Shown here in pieces: positions 39,701 through 51,523 of a stretch of 64,000 nucleotides of DNA. The notes beneath the pieces were generated by a model, which was not told where the DNA came from, did not search any database, and saw nothing but the letters and a program-made list of their open reading frames with translations. The DNA comes from Vitis vinifera (taxonomy: Eukaryota > Streptophyta > Magnoliopsida > Vitales > Vitaceae): contig NC_081817.1 in assembly GCF_030704535.1 (NCBI RefSeq), positions 4,473,501 to 4,537,500 on the forward strand, read 5' to 3'. The position numbers and the translations under genes are program-made. Every line of letters begins with the position of its first letter. Positions within the stretch are counted from its first letter, which is position 1.

Positions 39701-41117
39701 GGGCATTCTATTCTTCCTTTTGAGAGAAGAAATTGCTTTATGCTTTACTTGAAGCAAATTTTAGAACCAGCAAAGCACCAGTCATTGAACAATAATACTT
39801 ATATCATGTTCATCATAAGATCAGGGGGTAAATAGAAAACGTAATGTAGAAGTAGCAACTAAACATATCAAAAACCACATACAATAAATAAAGACAGTCT
39901 TTAAGAAAATGTTTAGATTTCTCCTTAACACGGTAAAAATCCGTAGGTCAAACAAGGAGGATTACGAAGAAAAGGCTATGAGAAGAAAGCAATATCAAAT
40001 TTCAAATACATGCAAGACAAAAAATCTGGTCACGGTACCATTCTGCGAATACAACTATGAAGCTATTTTAGGAAGGAACGTGAATAACCAAATTATAGCT
40101 TCAATCAAAATTAATGACCACATTATATTCATTCATATGGCAGCATATATTATTTTCGAAACCAAAATCAATAATAATGCTGCACATATGAACAGTGAGG
40201 AAAATACAAATGAACATTACAACAATGTACACCCTAGAATGCACATAGACAAACAGTAAGATTGGGTGTTCAAATGGTTACAATTACCTTGTAGCAGTTG
40301 GGCACAGGAGGGTCCCTTGCTTAATGATCTTTCCAACGCGAATTGAAACCAGAGGAATACACAAGCACCTTGCTAGTTTACCAACTTCTGCCGCATCGAA
40401 GTGCTGTTTAATAAACAAAAAACAAAAGATATATAGAAAATTAACCATGATATATAAGCTGAATATTAAATAAGCATGTTCTTCATAATAGCCAATAAAA
40501 CATTTAAGATAAAATCGTCCAGCTAACAAATTCCTTATGCACAAGAATCATGTTTTCACTCACAGACACGGCATAACCCTTATCAGCCACCACATCAAAC
40601 TACCTACATAGATGTGCGAATCGTTCTGTATTGGAAGCATTATAAGATTTACAAGGAGAGGACCTTAATCTACATAAATTCAGAATTCTAAAGTATATTA
40701 TATGTCCTGATCTATACACACCTGAATTAGATGATCTAAAAGGCGATCTTCAGCAACACCATTAGAGACATTCAGTTTCAACAAAGGCTTCAGTCTCTCA
40801 TCAGCACGACACGCCCCCATGACTTGCAAATCCAGAGCCTGCAACCACTGCAAAACCCTAGTTTCTCGATTGCTACGCTGAAGCAACAGATCTCCATCCC
40901 CGTCTTCTACCAGAATATCGGTTAATCGCTCCGTGAGACCAATCTCACCATCAGAACCACCGTTCGCCGGAGAAACGCTAGAACTCCCACCAGATCCAAT
41001 AACAGCGGATTCAACGGACGGTGAATTCTCAAGATCCTCACCGCCGTATTCCTCCACTGCATCGGACACATAGATCTTGCGATCATCAACAGATCCTTGT
41101 TCGTTAGGGTTTTCCAT
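34497..41117 (-). CDS. Conserved plant protein of unknown function (At2g39950-like by position)
   Basis: Four exons on the minus strand: 41117-40722, 40403-40288, 36653-36410 and 35867-34497. All junctions are GT-AG and the frame is open for 708 residues. The N-terminus (1-100) is acidic and Ser/Gly-rich. Residues about 95-175 form a conserved-looking helical region (RVLQWLQALDLQVMGACRADERL, then HFDAAEVGKLARCLCIPL). Residues 155-265 (GKIIKQGTLLCP..., GRSFLIKI, CEVLYFWCSEKSK, ELLAKMKDLL) look like a small beta-barrel plus helix and may be PH/Pru-like. The last 440 residues are Ser/Pro-rich and low in complexity, with a conserved-looking patch AVEKGARETLRLLINSSSQNNPQLM near the end. There is no signal peptide or membrane segment. 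It lies between COI1 and SPC25, as At2g39950 does in Arabidopsis. Function unknown. Intron 2 (36654-40287) is 3.6 kb. Confidence 0.9.
36735..36762. repeat. (GA)n microsatellite
   Basis: About thirteen GA units, located in the long second intron of the unknown-function gene. Confidence 0.9.
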
Positions 41118-42049
41118 TGCAAATTCTTTTAATACAATCCTGAAACAAAGGGAGAAACCGCCACAAGACTCGAAACCCTAATTTTTCACACTCAGAAACT
41201 GCGATCGGTCAAATCAGAAGCCTCGGAGACAAAATTGAAGCTAAAGGCAAACGCCGAATCGCAATTCCGAGAGAGATGAAAATCCCCTCAAACAAATGGT
41301 CCGCAGCCAACAGGGGGATAAGGTGTGCGAGGGCTTTAAATAGGGCCTGACGGGCACGAAAGCAGTCTATGAATTACGGTTTTGTGCTGGTTTCAGGTCC
41401 GAGATTGATTGCTTATGAGTTATGACCCACCTCACGGCCTTCTCAGTCGCACTTGTCTTGAAGATGTCCACAATCGAACCAATGCTAAGACAGCTGCCAC
41501 GTCATCCGCGGACCTCACCATCGGGTCGGGTATTGTAAAAACTTTTTCTTAAAAGACGGCAGTACTGATTTTTTTTTTCTTTTGAAGGCGATTTGCTAAC
41601 TTGCGCGTTGGAGGGAGAGGTTAACGTGGGGCCAGGCAAGTGGAATTAATTTGGGTAGTGCGTTCTGCGTCGACCAATAAGAAGAAAGGAGGCTGATAAA
41701 CAAGATTTGCCGCTATAAAAATGTAACTTAAAAGCCATGACCCAAAAGTCACTTCAAACGACAGAAAAATCTTCTATGTGGGCCCCAGCTCCTGGGCCCA
41801 TAACAATAATTCAGTATCGTCTATATGCATATATGCTCACCCACGATTTCCCTTTTCTTTACAACTTGAATATAGATGGTGTTAAAAGGAATAGCAACTG
41901 TTATTCCTATGTTTGCCTATTTTGATTTTGAGAATGACCAAAATGGTGGAAGTCCAATGCCTCGTTTGGCTGTCCGGAAAATACCCAAAAAGGTTCAAGG
42001 GCTGCCAGCGATTTTGAATTGGAAGTACACGGTCCAGCACACTTCCCAG
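41118..42049. other. Promoter and leader region of the minus-strand gene, then intergenic
   Basis: The first 230 bases are GC-richer and form the probable leader and promoter of the gene starting at 41117. No coding region is seen on the plus strand. Confidence 0.5.
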
Positions 42050-42523
42050 TAGGAATGGCAACGGGGCGGGTTCGGGACGGGTCGCCCCCATCCCAACCCC
42101 GCCCCGTTTAGCAAAATCAATTCTCATCCTCGTTCCGTTTAAAAAATTAAACGGAACACCCCGTTTAGTTTTTTTTAAAATTACTTTAAAAAATTTTAAT
42201 TACATTAAAATAAATATATTTTATAAATAATAAAATTATTATATTTTTTATAATTTATTTTATTAAAAAAATTTATTATTATCTATATATTAAAAATAGT
42301 AAAATAAAATTTTAAATTAAATTAATTTTAAAATTAATTTTATATGTAAACGGGGCGGGGCGGGGCGGGGTGGGATGGGGCAATACCCGAACCCGCCCCG
42401 GGTTAAAAAAAATCTCATACCCGTTCCAAACCCGTTTAATAAATTTTAATCCCATCCCATTAGGGGCGGGGCGGGGCGGGGCGGGGCGGGTACCGAAAAA
42501 AACCCGCCCCGATGCCATCCCTA
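42050..42523. mobile_element. hAT-like MITE with GC-rich ends
   Basis: A 474-bp non-coding element. The terminal inverted repeats pair TAGGAATGGCAACGGGGCGG with TAGGGATGGCATCGGGGCGG. A perfect 8-bp target duplication, CTTCCCAG, sits at 42042-42049 and 42524-42531. About 100 bp at each end is rich in GGGGCGGGGCGGGG or its complement; the middle 150 bp is nearly pure A/T. The 8-bp duplication and TAGGG ends fit the hAT superfamily. There is no transposase, so it is non-autonomous. Confidence 0.9.
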
Positions 42524-43238
42524 CTTCCCAGCTGAAAATTTGAAGGTAGTACGCCGACTTCATGCAGCTGAAAATCCTTGAAGTGATAATTATTTCAGAT
42601 GATCCCTCCTGCATGCCACAGTAAATGGGTTGGAACTCTGAAGTCTGAACCAAAGTCAAAGGTGCTTAAAATTTTGGAAAAATTTAAAGGCATGTTTGGT
42701 TTTCAGAAAATTGAAAGAAAAATGAAAGAGAAAGAAAATAGAAGAAAAGAGTTTTAAAAAATAAAAAATTGATTTAAATCAATCAATTATTTTTAAGATT
42801 ATTTGATTAAAAAGATCATTAAAAACTTAAATTTAAAAATTTAACCTTATAATTTTTTTTTATCTTATCTTAACAAAAATACCCTTTTTATTTATAAAAA
42901 TAACTCTTTCTTTCAAAACTTACCTGTAAATATTTAAAATGATAAAAGGCATTTATGATAAAAATTAATTACTATTTATGTAAAAAAAAAAATAGAAACG
43001 GTTAGATTCACGATTTTGAGAATTATTTCATTTCTTTTAATTAATTAATTCTTATTTTTGTATATTACCTCAAATTCCTTTCACTTATTTTAATTCTTTA
43101 ATATAAAGATTAAATAATTAAAAAAAATGTGTAAGTTTTTAAGTAATTTTAATTATATTTCATTTTTTATATTTTTTATAATATAATTAAACTAGAAAAA
43201 TTCATTTTCTTTAACATTTTTCTTTTTGCTTTTCTTAA

Positions 43239-43539
43239 GGTAGTGTTTGGTTTCGGAAAATATTAAGGAAAAAAAAATACAAAGGAAAATTATTTTTTCA
43301 TGTTTGAAAAATAGAAAAGAAAATCAAATATAATTAAAATTAATTAAAATTTTATGTATGTTTAAATTATTTAATTTTTATATCGATGAGTTAAAATAAA
43401 TAAAATGAGTTTAAAGTAACAAATAAAAATAATTTATTGACTTTTAATCTATTTTTTATTTTTTCTTTCTTTCTACTTTTCTTTTTGTATTTTTTTCCTT
43501 TACATTTTCCCTCATATTTTTCGGAAACAAAACATAATC
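43239..43539. mobile_element. Tourist-like MITE
   Basis: Ends GGTAGTGTTTGGTTTCGG and TCGGAAACAAAACATAATC form imperfect inverted repeats. TAA flanks both sides (43236-43238 and 43540-43542), as for PIF/Harbinger-type MITEs. The interior is AT-rich and resembles the elements at 59633-59930 and 61999-62211. A further diverged relative appears to start at about 42686 (GGCATGTTTGGTTTTCAG). Confidence 0.65.
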
Positions 43540-44382
43540 TAATACTTTATGGGAACCAAATAACAAAAATGAAAAAAATGAAAATTTCTTATAACATACG
43601 AAGGTGGCATCCATGGTTGCTTTGTAATACTGGAGTCGTATCGTATTATTGTTTTGTAACATTTTTGTATATATATATATAATAATTATAGTATTATCAT
43701 TAGAATAATCTTTATAATAGTTGTCTATTTGTCTAACATAACTCATACTAGTTAATCAAAAAGTTTCATCAACAAACATGATAAAACATCCTAATGATCA
43801 TCACTATCAACATCACCCTCCTCCTCACCACTATGACCTCCATCCTCACCATCATTTCCCCTGGCTAAATTATTATTTATTTTTACAAGTGTTTGTTTTC
43901 ATCATATGTGTATATCCTATAGGATATTATTTACATCCTCGACAAGTTTAATTCATATCAAATTAATCACTTATTCGTGACATGATAACCTAATCAAAAC
44001 ATGTATGTATAAGAAGATATACCAAAAGAGATGTTACATCTCCTTAATACAATTCACCATATTTGTCAAATCCTTAATAAACAATCCAAATAAAAATATA
44101 TTATAACAATTATATCAAATATTAAGCATTAGTTTAACATAACCCATACTAGTTAATCAAAAAGGTCTATCAACAAGCACAATAAAATATCCTAATGATC
44201 ATCACCACTAACATCACCCTCGTGACCTTCCTCACCATCATTTCCTTTAGCTAAATCATCATCATTTTCATCATCATTAGAAAATGGTGGAGTTAGAGTA
44301 AGAGTTTTAAAGATTAGTAGTCTTCCACATGTAGCAGTGGGATGATTTGACTATTGATATGATTTTCAACTTTTTGTTAATA

Positions 44383-46100
44383 GGAAAACTTGTGTTTTGG
44401 GCTGGTTATTTGTAAATAATATGGTTTTCAAATCCCAAAAATCATGAATATCATGTTCCACTATCAAAAGGAAAAATATTATTGTTTTTATGCGCTTTGT
44501 GTTGTTTCCATTTTCTATTCCCAGATTGCCCCTCCATGTCTCCATGTTAGCAGCAACCCTATCTTCATGTCACCGGAGAAGGTTTCAAAAAATAAAAAAA
44601 ACACAAAAACCTAAAACTTCTCAAATTTGAAATACAAAAAACACCCAACTCCAAAACCACCTCAAATTTCCCCAATTTGAAACTTCTTTCTCTCAAAGTT
44701 TGGGAAAATATCTCCCTCTCTCTTGGCTTCGTCACCTACCCAATTCTGAGACCCATAAAAAATTTCCCAAAATTTCTCTCATTTGAGAAAAGAAACCCTT
44801 AATCTAAAACTCTAATATACATTTTTCTTTCTTCTCAACTTTCTTATCAACTAAATGAAGCACTCCATCCTAAGAACGTCTAGTTAAAAAATGGTTTGAA
44901 GGGGCGTAATTATGATTTTGATTTTACTATAGCAGAGTGGACTCGAACGGAAAGCTAAAATCCAAAATATTGGCTTCCTCAACAAGGTATCTCATCTTTC
45001 TGTCATTCTATTGCATTTTGCCTTAATCTTAACCTGAAATCTCAAGGTACTTAATTTTTATTTATTGTTTTTTAGTTCATTTATTTCAAATGGAGCACAT
45101 CAACAATTTTGGAGTCATTATTGGACTCCAAATTTTGTCTTGGGTTCTAGAAACTTCAAGAAATTAACATGAAAATATAGTAAATTTCAAATGCATATAT
45201 TATTTGTATATAGGCAAGTATGCGTAAATTGTAATAATGGACTGCCTAACACTTTCATACCCAAAAAATAATATTTTAGAATGCATTGAGAAAATATTAA
45301 GAAACATAAATTAGAACACCATATTCAAACTTTATGGCACTCCTAAATACTTTGGACTCTAGTATAGTATTGCTCTACAAAGAAGAAATTGAGACAAATG
45401 AACTAAAGAACAATAAATAAAAATTAATTACCTTCAGATTTCGGGTTAGGGTTAGGGCAAAATGCGACAAAATAATAGAAAGACGAGATATCTTGTTGAG
45501 AAAGTCAATATTTTGGATTTAAGTTTTCCATTCGGATTTGTTCTGCTATAGCAAAATCAGAATTACAGCTACGTTTCTTCAAGCTGTCTTTTAATTGGAT
45601 GTTCTTAAGATGGAGTGCTCCATTTGGTTGTTGAGAAAGTGAAGAAGAAAGAAAAAGGCATAATAGAGTTTTGGATTAAGGGTTTCTTTTTTCAAATGAG
45701 AAAAAATTTTGGGAAATTTTAGATGGATCTCAGGATTGGATGGGTGACAAAGCTAAAAGAGAGAGAGAGAAATGTTCTCAAACTTTGAGAGGAAGAAGTT
45801 TCAAATCTGGGAAATTTGAGATGGTTATCGGGTCAATTGTTTTTTGTGTTTTAGATTTGATAAGTTTCAACTTTTTGTATTTTTTTTTTATTTTTTGAAA
45901 CCTTTCCTGCTGACATGGAGATAGGGTTGTTGCTGACATAGAGACATTGGGGGGCAATCTAGGAACAAAAAATGGAATCAACACAGAGTACACAAAAACA
46001 ATAATATTTTTCCTTTTAACAATGGAATTTGATGTTCCCTATTCTTAGGATTTGGAAACCATATTATTTGCAAATAACTAGCCCAAAACACAAGGTTCTC
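44383..46100. mobile_element. Mutator-like element with long inverted repeats
   Basis: A 1718-bp element made of two inverted arms of about 700 bp (44383 to about 45088 and about 45392-46100) around a spacer of about 300 bp. Termini are GGAAAACTTGTGTTTTGGGC on the left and, read inward on the opposite strand, GAGAACCTTGTGTTTTGGGC on the right. Flanks TTGTTAATA (44374-44382) and TTATTAATA (46101-46109) match at 8 of 9 positions, the target length of Mutator-like elements. Neither arm nor spacer encodes a recognisable transposase. A transcript across it could fold into a long hairpin. Confidence 0.8.
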
Positions 46101-46157
46101 TTATTAATATATTTAAACATAGATGGATATTTTAAATATAAAACAATTCTTTAATAC

Positions 46158-46495
46158 CATGTCTAAATGTAAAATGCTTCCCAAAAAATTTAAAGGAAAG
46201 TGTAAGGAAAAGAAAAGAAAAAGAAAAAATGGCACGAAAGAAAAATGAAGGAAAAAAAAATACATTTAAAATCAATAAATTATTTTTATTTGTTTCTTTA
46301 AATTCATTTAACCTATTTTCCTTGATTATATAAAAATTAAATAATTTTAAAATACATAAATTTTTAACTAATTTTAATTATATTTTAGTTTCTTTCATAT
46401 TTTTCATAATAAAACCTAATATGAGAAAATGATTTTCTTTATCATATTTTTTTCTTTTCCTTAATACTTTCCAAAAATCAAACATAGTCTTACTC
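46158..46495. mobile_element. Degraded Tourist-like MITE
   Basis: The right end (CCAAAAATCAAACATAGTC) and the AT-rich interior (ACTAATTTTAATTATATTT) resemble the other GGCTATGTTTGG-family elements. The left end has largely decayed. Confidence 0.4.
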
Positions 46496-46974
46496 TTCAT
46501 TACTTAAGATCCATACATCGATGTTAATGGTTATGTGTGATCTATAATATCATATTTCATACTAGTTAAATCAAACCACCCAATATTTTGAAGAAATAAA
46601 CAAACAATTATAACATAACAAGAGGCCTCTTGTTTTGATTGTCTCATGTTATGCCTTAATCATATAGTGACATATCAATTTGACGAATTTCAATTAATGG
46701 ATGAAGCTCGTGTGATAAACAATGAAAAACATAAACAAAGTCACCTCATTATAGTGCCATTTTTTGCATTAACGATGTTTGGACCACAATGATATTGAGA
46801 ATTCTATAGTTAGGAAGAAAGGTAGTGATGTGTAAAGTTTGATAAAATGGAATAAGAAGATCACAGAGTACTCTTGTAATTTTGTCATCCATTATCTTGA
46901 TTTCATTATCAAACGCAAAAGGATGTTGCATATTTTGGGGATGGAAGACTTAGCAAGCAAACTATAATGGTTGG

Positions 46975-47500
46975 TGTAGAGTTTGCCAACTATCAAGTGA
47001 CAAGTGGCAAGGCTGTTGACTAAGCTCAACCAATAAACAATAAAGTTGGCTGACCTGGGTAGAAAATAACGGCTGGGAGTATTGTTAGTTAGTTAGAGGT
47101 TTGTGACTGATATAAATTGTGCAGTCTCGGGAAAATAGAATAGGAGCATTCAGTTGTATAGAACAGAGAGCTTTGGAAATCCATAACCATAGGTCTGTTT
47201 AGGTTATCTTGTATAGAAAGAAACAGAGGTGAGGAGGGTTCTTGGGGAAAAACTGTAATTTCTTTGTTTTTGATTCTTGTGTAATCTCTGGTTGGCGCAA
47301 TTGAATAAAAGCTTCAGGAAATCAGTGTGGATGTAGATCAAGTTGATCAAACCACGATAATTCTCTTGTGTTCTTGATCTTGGTTGATTGCGTACCAGCT
47401 GTTTGATTTTATTCCTAAGAGAAGTTCTTGCAAACTGGTTGTTTTTCCTTTTAGTTTATGCTCTAACAGTCCCTATTTCAAGGCTGGTTCTTCTTCAACA
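46975..47500 (+). repeat. 5' LTR of the copia element
   Basis: TG...CA ends. A TATA-like GATATAAAT lies near 47108, an AATAAAAG polyadenylation-type signal near 47304, and the repeated TTAGTTAGTTAG motif upstream of the TATA. Its partner is 51524-52065. Confidence 0.93.
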
Positions 47501-47526
47501 ATTGATATAAGAGCCTTTGGGTTATA

Positions 47527-48621
47527 ATGGGGATTGCAAAGTTCAATGTAGAAAAGTTTACGGGCAAAAATGATTTCGGGTTATGGAGACTAAAGATGAG
47601 GGCATTGTTGGTTCAACAAGAGCTCCAAGATGCCCTACTTGGAGAGAAAAACCTGCCCAGTACCATGCAAGAAAAGCAGAAAATAGAGTTGTTGGAGGAA
47701 ACTCATAGTGCTATCATTCTTTCTTTAGGTGATACTATGCTGAGAGAGGTGGCCAAAGCAAAGTTTGCAGCTGAGTTGTGGCTCAAGCTTGAGAGCCTAT
47801 ACATGACCAAGTCATTAGCAAACCGATTACATAAGAAGATCAAGTTATATACATTTAAGATGACCCTGGATATGTCAATTGAAGAGCATCTTGATCACTT
47901 CAATAAGATAATCTTGGATTTGGAAAATATTGATATCGCAGTATCAGATAAAGATAAAGCAATTTTGTTACTGACTTCTTTAGATGCACTATATACTAAT
48001 ATGAAAGAAGCCATAATGTATGGGAGAGATAGCCTGATCTTTGACGAGGTGCAGTCCATTTTGCATGCTAGAGAATTACAGAAACAAGAAGAATCCAAAG
48101 AGGAGTTGGGTGAGGGTTTAAACATCAGGGGCAAATCTGAAAAACGAGAAAAGAAGGGCAATAATTCAAAATCTAGATCAAAATCCAGGACCAAGAAGTT
48201 CAAGTGTTTTATTTGTCACAAGGAAGGACATTTCAAGAAGGATTGCCCGGATAAGAGACAAAACACAATAAAAAAAACCATGAATGAGGGTAATGCTGCT
48301 GTGATTTTGGATGGATATGACAGTGTTGAGGTGCTAAATGTGGCAGAAGTGGACTCGGGCAAGGAGTGGATACTTGATTCAAGGTGCTCTTTTCGCATGT
48401 GTCCTATCAAAGCTTGGTTTGAAGACTTTAAAGAAGCTGATGGAGGTCATGTCCTGCTGGGTAATAATAAACATTGCAAGATTCTTGGTACTGGTACCGT
48501 TAGGATCAAGCACTATGAAGGCATTGAAAGAGTTCTTGAAGATGTCAGGTATATACCCGAGTTAAAAGGAACCTTATCTCACTTGGAATGCTGTACAAGT
48601 CAGGATATACATTCAAGTTAG
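47527..48621 (+). pseudogene. Copia GAG and protease region (broken)
   Basis: An open frame of 364 codons starting ATG 27 nt after the 5' LTR. The first 200 residues are the UBN2/copia GAG fold (FTGKNDFGLWRLKMRALL). A zinc knuckle of CX2CX4HX4C form follows (CFICHKEGHFKKDC, about residues 229-242). The aspartic protease begins at WILDSR, where the family has DSG; the active-site Gly is replaced by Arg. The frame is lost near 48565 by an indel, and reading continues in another frame, so polyprotein synthesis would stop here. Confidence 0.9.
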
Positions 48622-49440
48622 AACCTAACTCTTTGAGAGTGGCTAGAGGTTCATTTACTGTCATGAAATGGACAATAAAAAATGGGTTGTATACTCTTAT
48701 AGGCCAGACTATGACAAACAAAGTTTCTACTGTGCTGAAGGAGGATGTGGGGACAACCAAGCTATGGTATTAGAGGTTTGGTCACATCAGCCATAGGAGA
48801 CTACAAGAGCTGGAGAAGCAAGGGGTGTTGGGAAACTACAAGCTGACACATTTGCCTTTTTATGAACATTGTGTGTTTGGCAAGGCTACAAGGGTGAAGT
48901 TTGCCAAAGCAGTACATGAAACACAAAACCAGCTGGACTACATACACTCTGACTTGTGGGGACCATCACAAGTACCGTCGATAGGTGGAGCAAGGTACTT
49001 CTTAACTCTTATTGATGATTACTCTAGGAAAGTGTGGATTTATTTTCTTAAAAATAAAAATGAGACCTTCCTAAAGTTCAAAGAGTGGAAAATTGTAGTT
49101 GAAACTCAAGTAGGCAGAAAAGTGAAGAAGTTGAGAATAGATAATGGGCTTGAATTCCTATCAAATGATTTTAATTCATTTTATCAAAAGGAAGGCCTAG
49201 CTACACATAGAACTATCAGATATACATTTCAACAAAATGGTCTAGCTAAGCGCATGAATAGGACCATTTTGGAAAGGGTGAGATGCATGCTGTCAAGTTC
49301 AAGGTTGCCAAAGGTTTTTTGAGCTGAGGCTATAGAAACAATTGTCCATTTGATCAACAAGAGCCCATCATCAGCATTACAATTCAAAACCCCTCAAGGA
49401 AAGTGGACTAAGAAAGCTGCAGATATCAATATCTCAAAGT
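48588..49440 (+). pseudogene. Copia integrase region (broken)
   Basis: In the shifted frame, GAG-pre-integrase and integrase core sequence is readable. A nonsense codon at 48771-48773 interrupts the pre-integrase HHCC region. The first two catalytic Asp are seen in HSDLWGPS and RIDNGLEF. The third catalytic position, Glu in the conserved QNG..ER motif, is Lys here (GLAKRMNRT). A TGA at 49320-49322 and a frameshift near 49.4 kb follow. The integrase would be inactive even without the stops. Confidence 0.88.
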
Positions 49441-49510
49441 TTTTGGGTGCACAACTTATGTACACACCAAAACAGATAAGTTAGAACCACAGGTTGTAAA
49501 ATGTATTTTC

Positions 49511-51076
49511 TTGGGGTATCTGAAAGGAGTTAAAGGTTACAAGTTGTGGATAGAAACACAAGGCAAAGGGAAGTGTATAATTAGCAGAAATGTAACTTTT
49601 AATGAGCAAGATATGCTAAAACAAACTCTAACAAAAGATATGGAAGGGTTAGATCAGTTACAATTTGAGGTGGAGCATGAGACTTTGCAACCTGAAAAGT
49701 CTAAAGAGACTTCATCAAAGACAGTTCAAGAAGAAATTGTACGTGAAAGACAAGATGAACCAACTCAAGGGCTGGAATCCTATAGTCTGGCAAGAGACAA
49801 GCAGAAAAGACAAGTCAAACCTCCCAAGAGATATGGCCAAGTTGAGATGACAACATTTGCATTGAGTGTAGCTGAAGAAATAGTGGATATGGAGCCAAAA
49901 ACATACCAAGAAGCCATCAATAGCAATGAGGCTGATCAATGGGTAAAAGCTATATAAAAGGAGATGGATTCCTTAAAGAAAAATGAGACTTGGGAATTGG
50001 TCACTAAACCCAAGGACCAAAAGGTTGTCAAAAGAAAGCAAGGGACACTAGGGAATGAGGCTCCAAGGTACAAGGCAAGGTTGGTGGCTAAGGGGTTTTC
50101 ACAAAAGGAGGGTGTTGACCACAATGAGATATTATCTCTTGTAGTTAAACACAGTTCAATCCGATTGTTATTGGCTTTTGTAGCTCATGAAGACTTGGAG
50201 TTGGATCAACTAGATGTGAAGATAACATTCTTGCATGGAAAACTTGATGAGCTAATTTATATGCAACCACCCGAAGGTTTTGGGGAAGGAATCAAGGATG
50301 GTCAGGTATGTTTACTTAAGAAATCTCTTTATGGCCTAAATCAATCACCTAGGCAATGGTATAAGAGATTTGATAAGTACATGCTAGATATTAGTTTCAA
50401 TCGGAGCAGCTATGATGGATGTGTATATTTTAAGCTAACTGAAAACAGCATGATATATCTTTTACTATATGTGGATGACATGTTGGTGGCATGTAAGGAG
50501 AAAAAACACTTGGAGCTGGTCAAAGAGATGCTTAAGGATGAATTTGAAATCAAAGATCTTGGTTTAGCCAAGAGGATTTTGGGAATGAAGATAGAAAGAG
50601 ACAGGAGCAAAAGGGTATTTAGGCTTTCTCAAAAGTCATACATCTCAAAGGTACTAAGCAGATTTGAGATGAATAATGTAAAGACAATGAGTACTCCTCT
50701 AGGACAACATTTTAAACTTTCCATAACACAAGCACCTGAGACTCATGAAGAGAAAAGGTTTATGGAAAGGATACTTTATGCTAGCATGGTGGGTAGTGTG
50801 ATGTACACTATGGTGTGTTCTTGGCCTGATCTTGCATATGCGGTTAGCATGATAAGTAGATACATGAGCTGCCTTGGAAAGCCACATTGGCAAGTAGTAA
50901 AGTGGCTTTTTCAATACTTAGCTAGTACTAGAAGCTTGGGGCTGGTTTATGGAGGTAATAGTCAGTTGGGAACTCAGTTACAAGGGTTTGTAGATGCTGA
51001 TTATGCTGGGAACATTGACACCAGAAAGTCTCTTACTGGATATGTATTCACAATGTTTGGAAGAGCAGTGAGCTAG
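49511..51076 (+). pseudogene. Copia reverse transcriptase region (broken)
   Basis: An acidic linker is followed, after a TAA at 49955-49957, by the RVT_2 reverse transcriptase from about 49964. The catalytic YVDDM motif and the LKKSLYGLNQSPRQWY segment are intact. The reading frame runs through the connection domain into RNase H (FVDADYAG), then hits TAG at 51074-51076. The frame is the same as that of the following RNase H part. Confidence 0.9.
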
Positions 51077-51094
51077 AAGGCCAACCTTCAGTCA

Positions 51095-51442
51095 GTGGTA
51101 GCTCTCTCAACCACTGAAGCTAAATACATGGCAATGACAGAGGTTGTGAAGGAGGCAATTTGGCTAAAGGGTATTACAAAAGATTTGGCTATGTATAGAG
51201 GTAAAGTTGTTGTATATTGTGATAACCAAAGTGCAATCCATTTAGCCAAGAATCAATCCTTCCACGAAATGTCCAAACATATTGATGTAAGACTGCACTT
51301 TGTGAGAGATATCATTGCTGCAGGAGAGATTGGAGTTGGAAAAGTTCCTACTAAATACAATCCATCCGACATGTTGACTAAGTCTCTAAATGTGACTAAG
51401 TTCAAACACTGTTTGAATTTGATCAACATGGGAGACTGTTGA
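51095..51442 (+). pseudogene. Copia RNase H C-terminal part
   Basis: It continues in the reverse transcriptase frame after the TAG at 51074. LSTTEAKYMA and YCDNQSAIHLAKN carry the RNase H acidic residues. The family end KHIDVRLHFVRD...VPTKYNPSDMLTK is present, and the frame stops at 51440-51442, before the purine tract and 3' LTR. Confidence 0.88.
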
Positions 51443-51523
51443 AGACTTCCCATTAGGGAAGGTATTGAGACCTGAAGGTAGTTCAGACACTTGTCAACTT
51501 AATAGGCTATCAAGGTGGAGTTT

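Noticed and set aside
39909-40259. 116-codon plus-strand frame
   Set aside because: It lies in the long intron of the minus-strand gene, has AT-driven composition and no recognisable domain.
42312-42659. 115-codon minus-strand frame rich in Pro-Ala-Pro
   Set aside because: It is a translation of the GC-rich end of the hAT-like MITE and its flank, not a gene.
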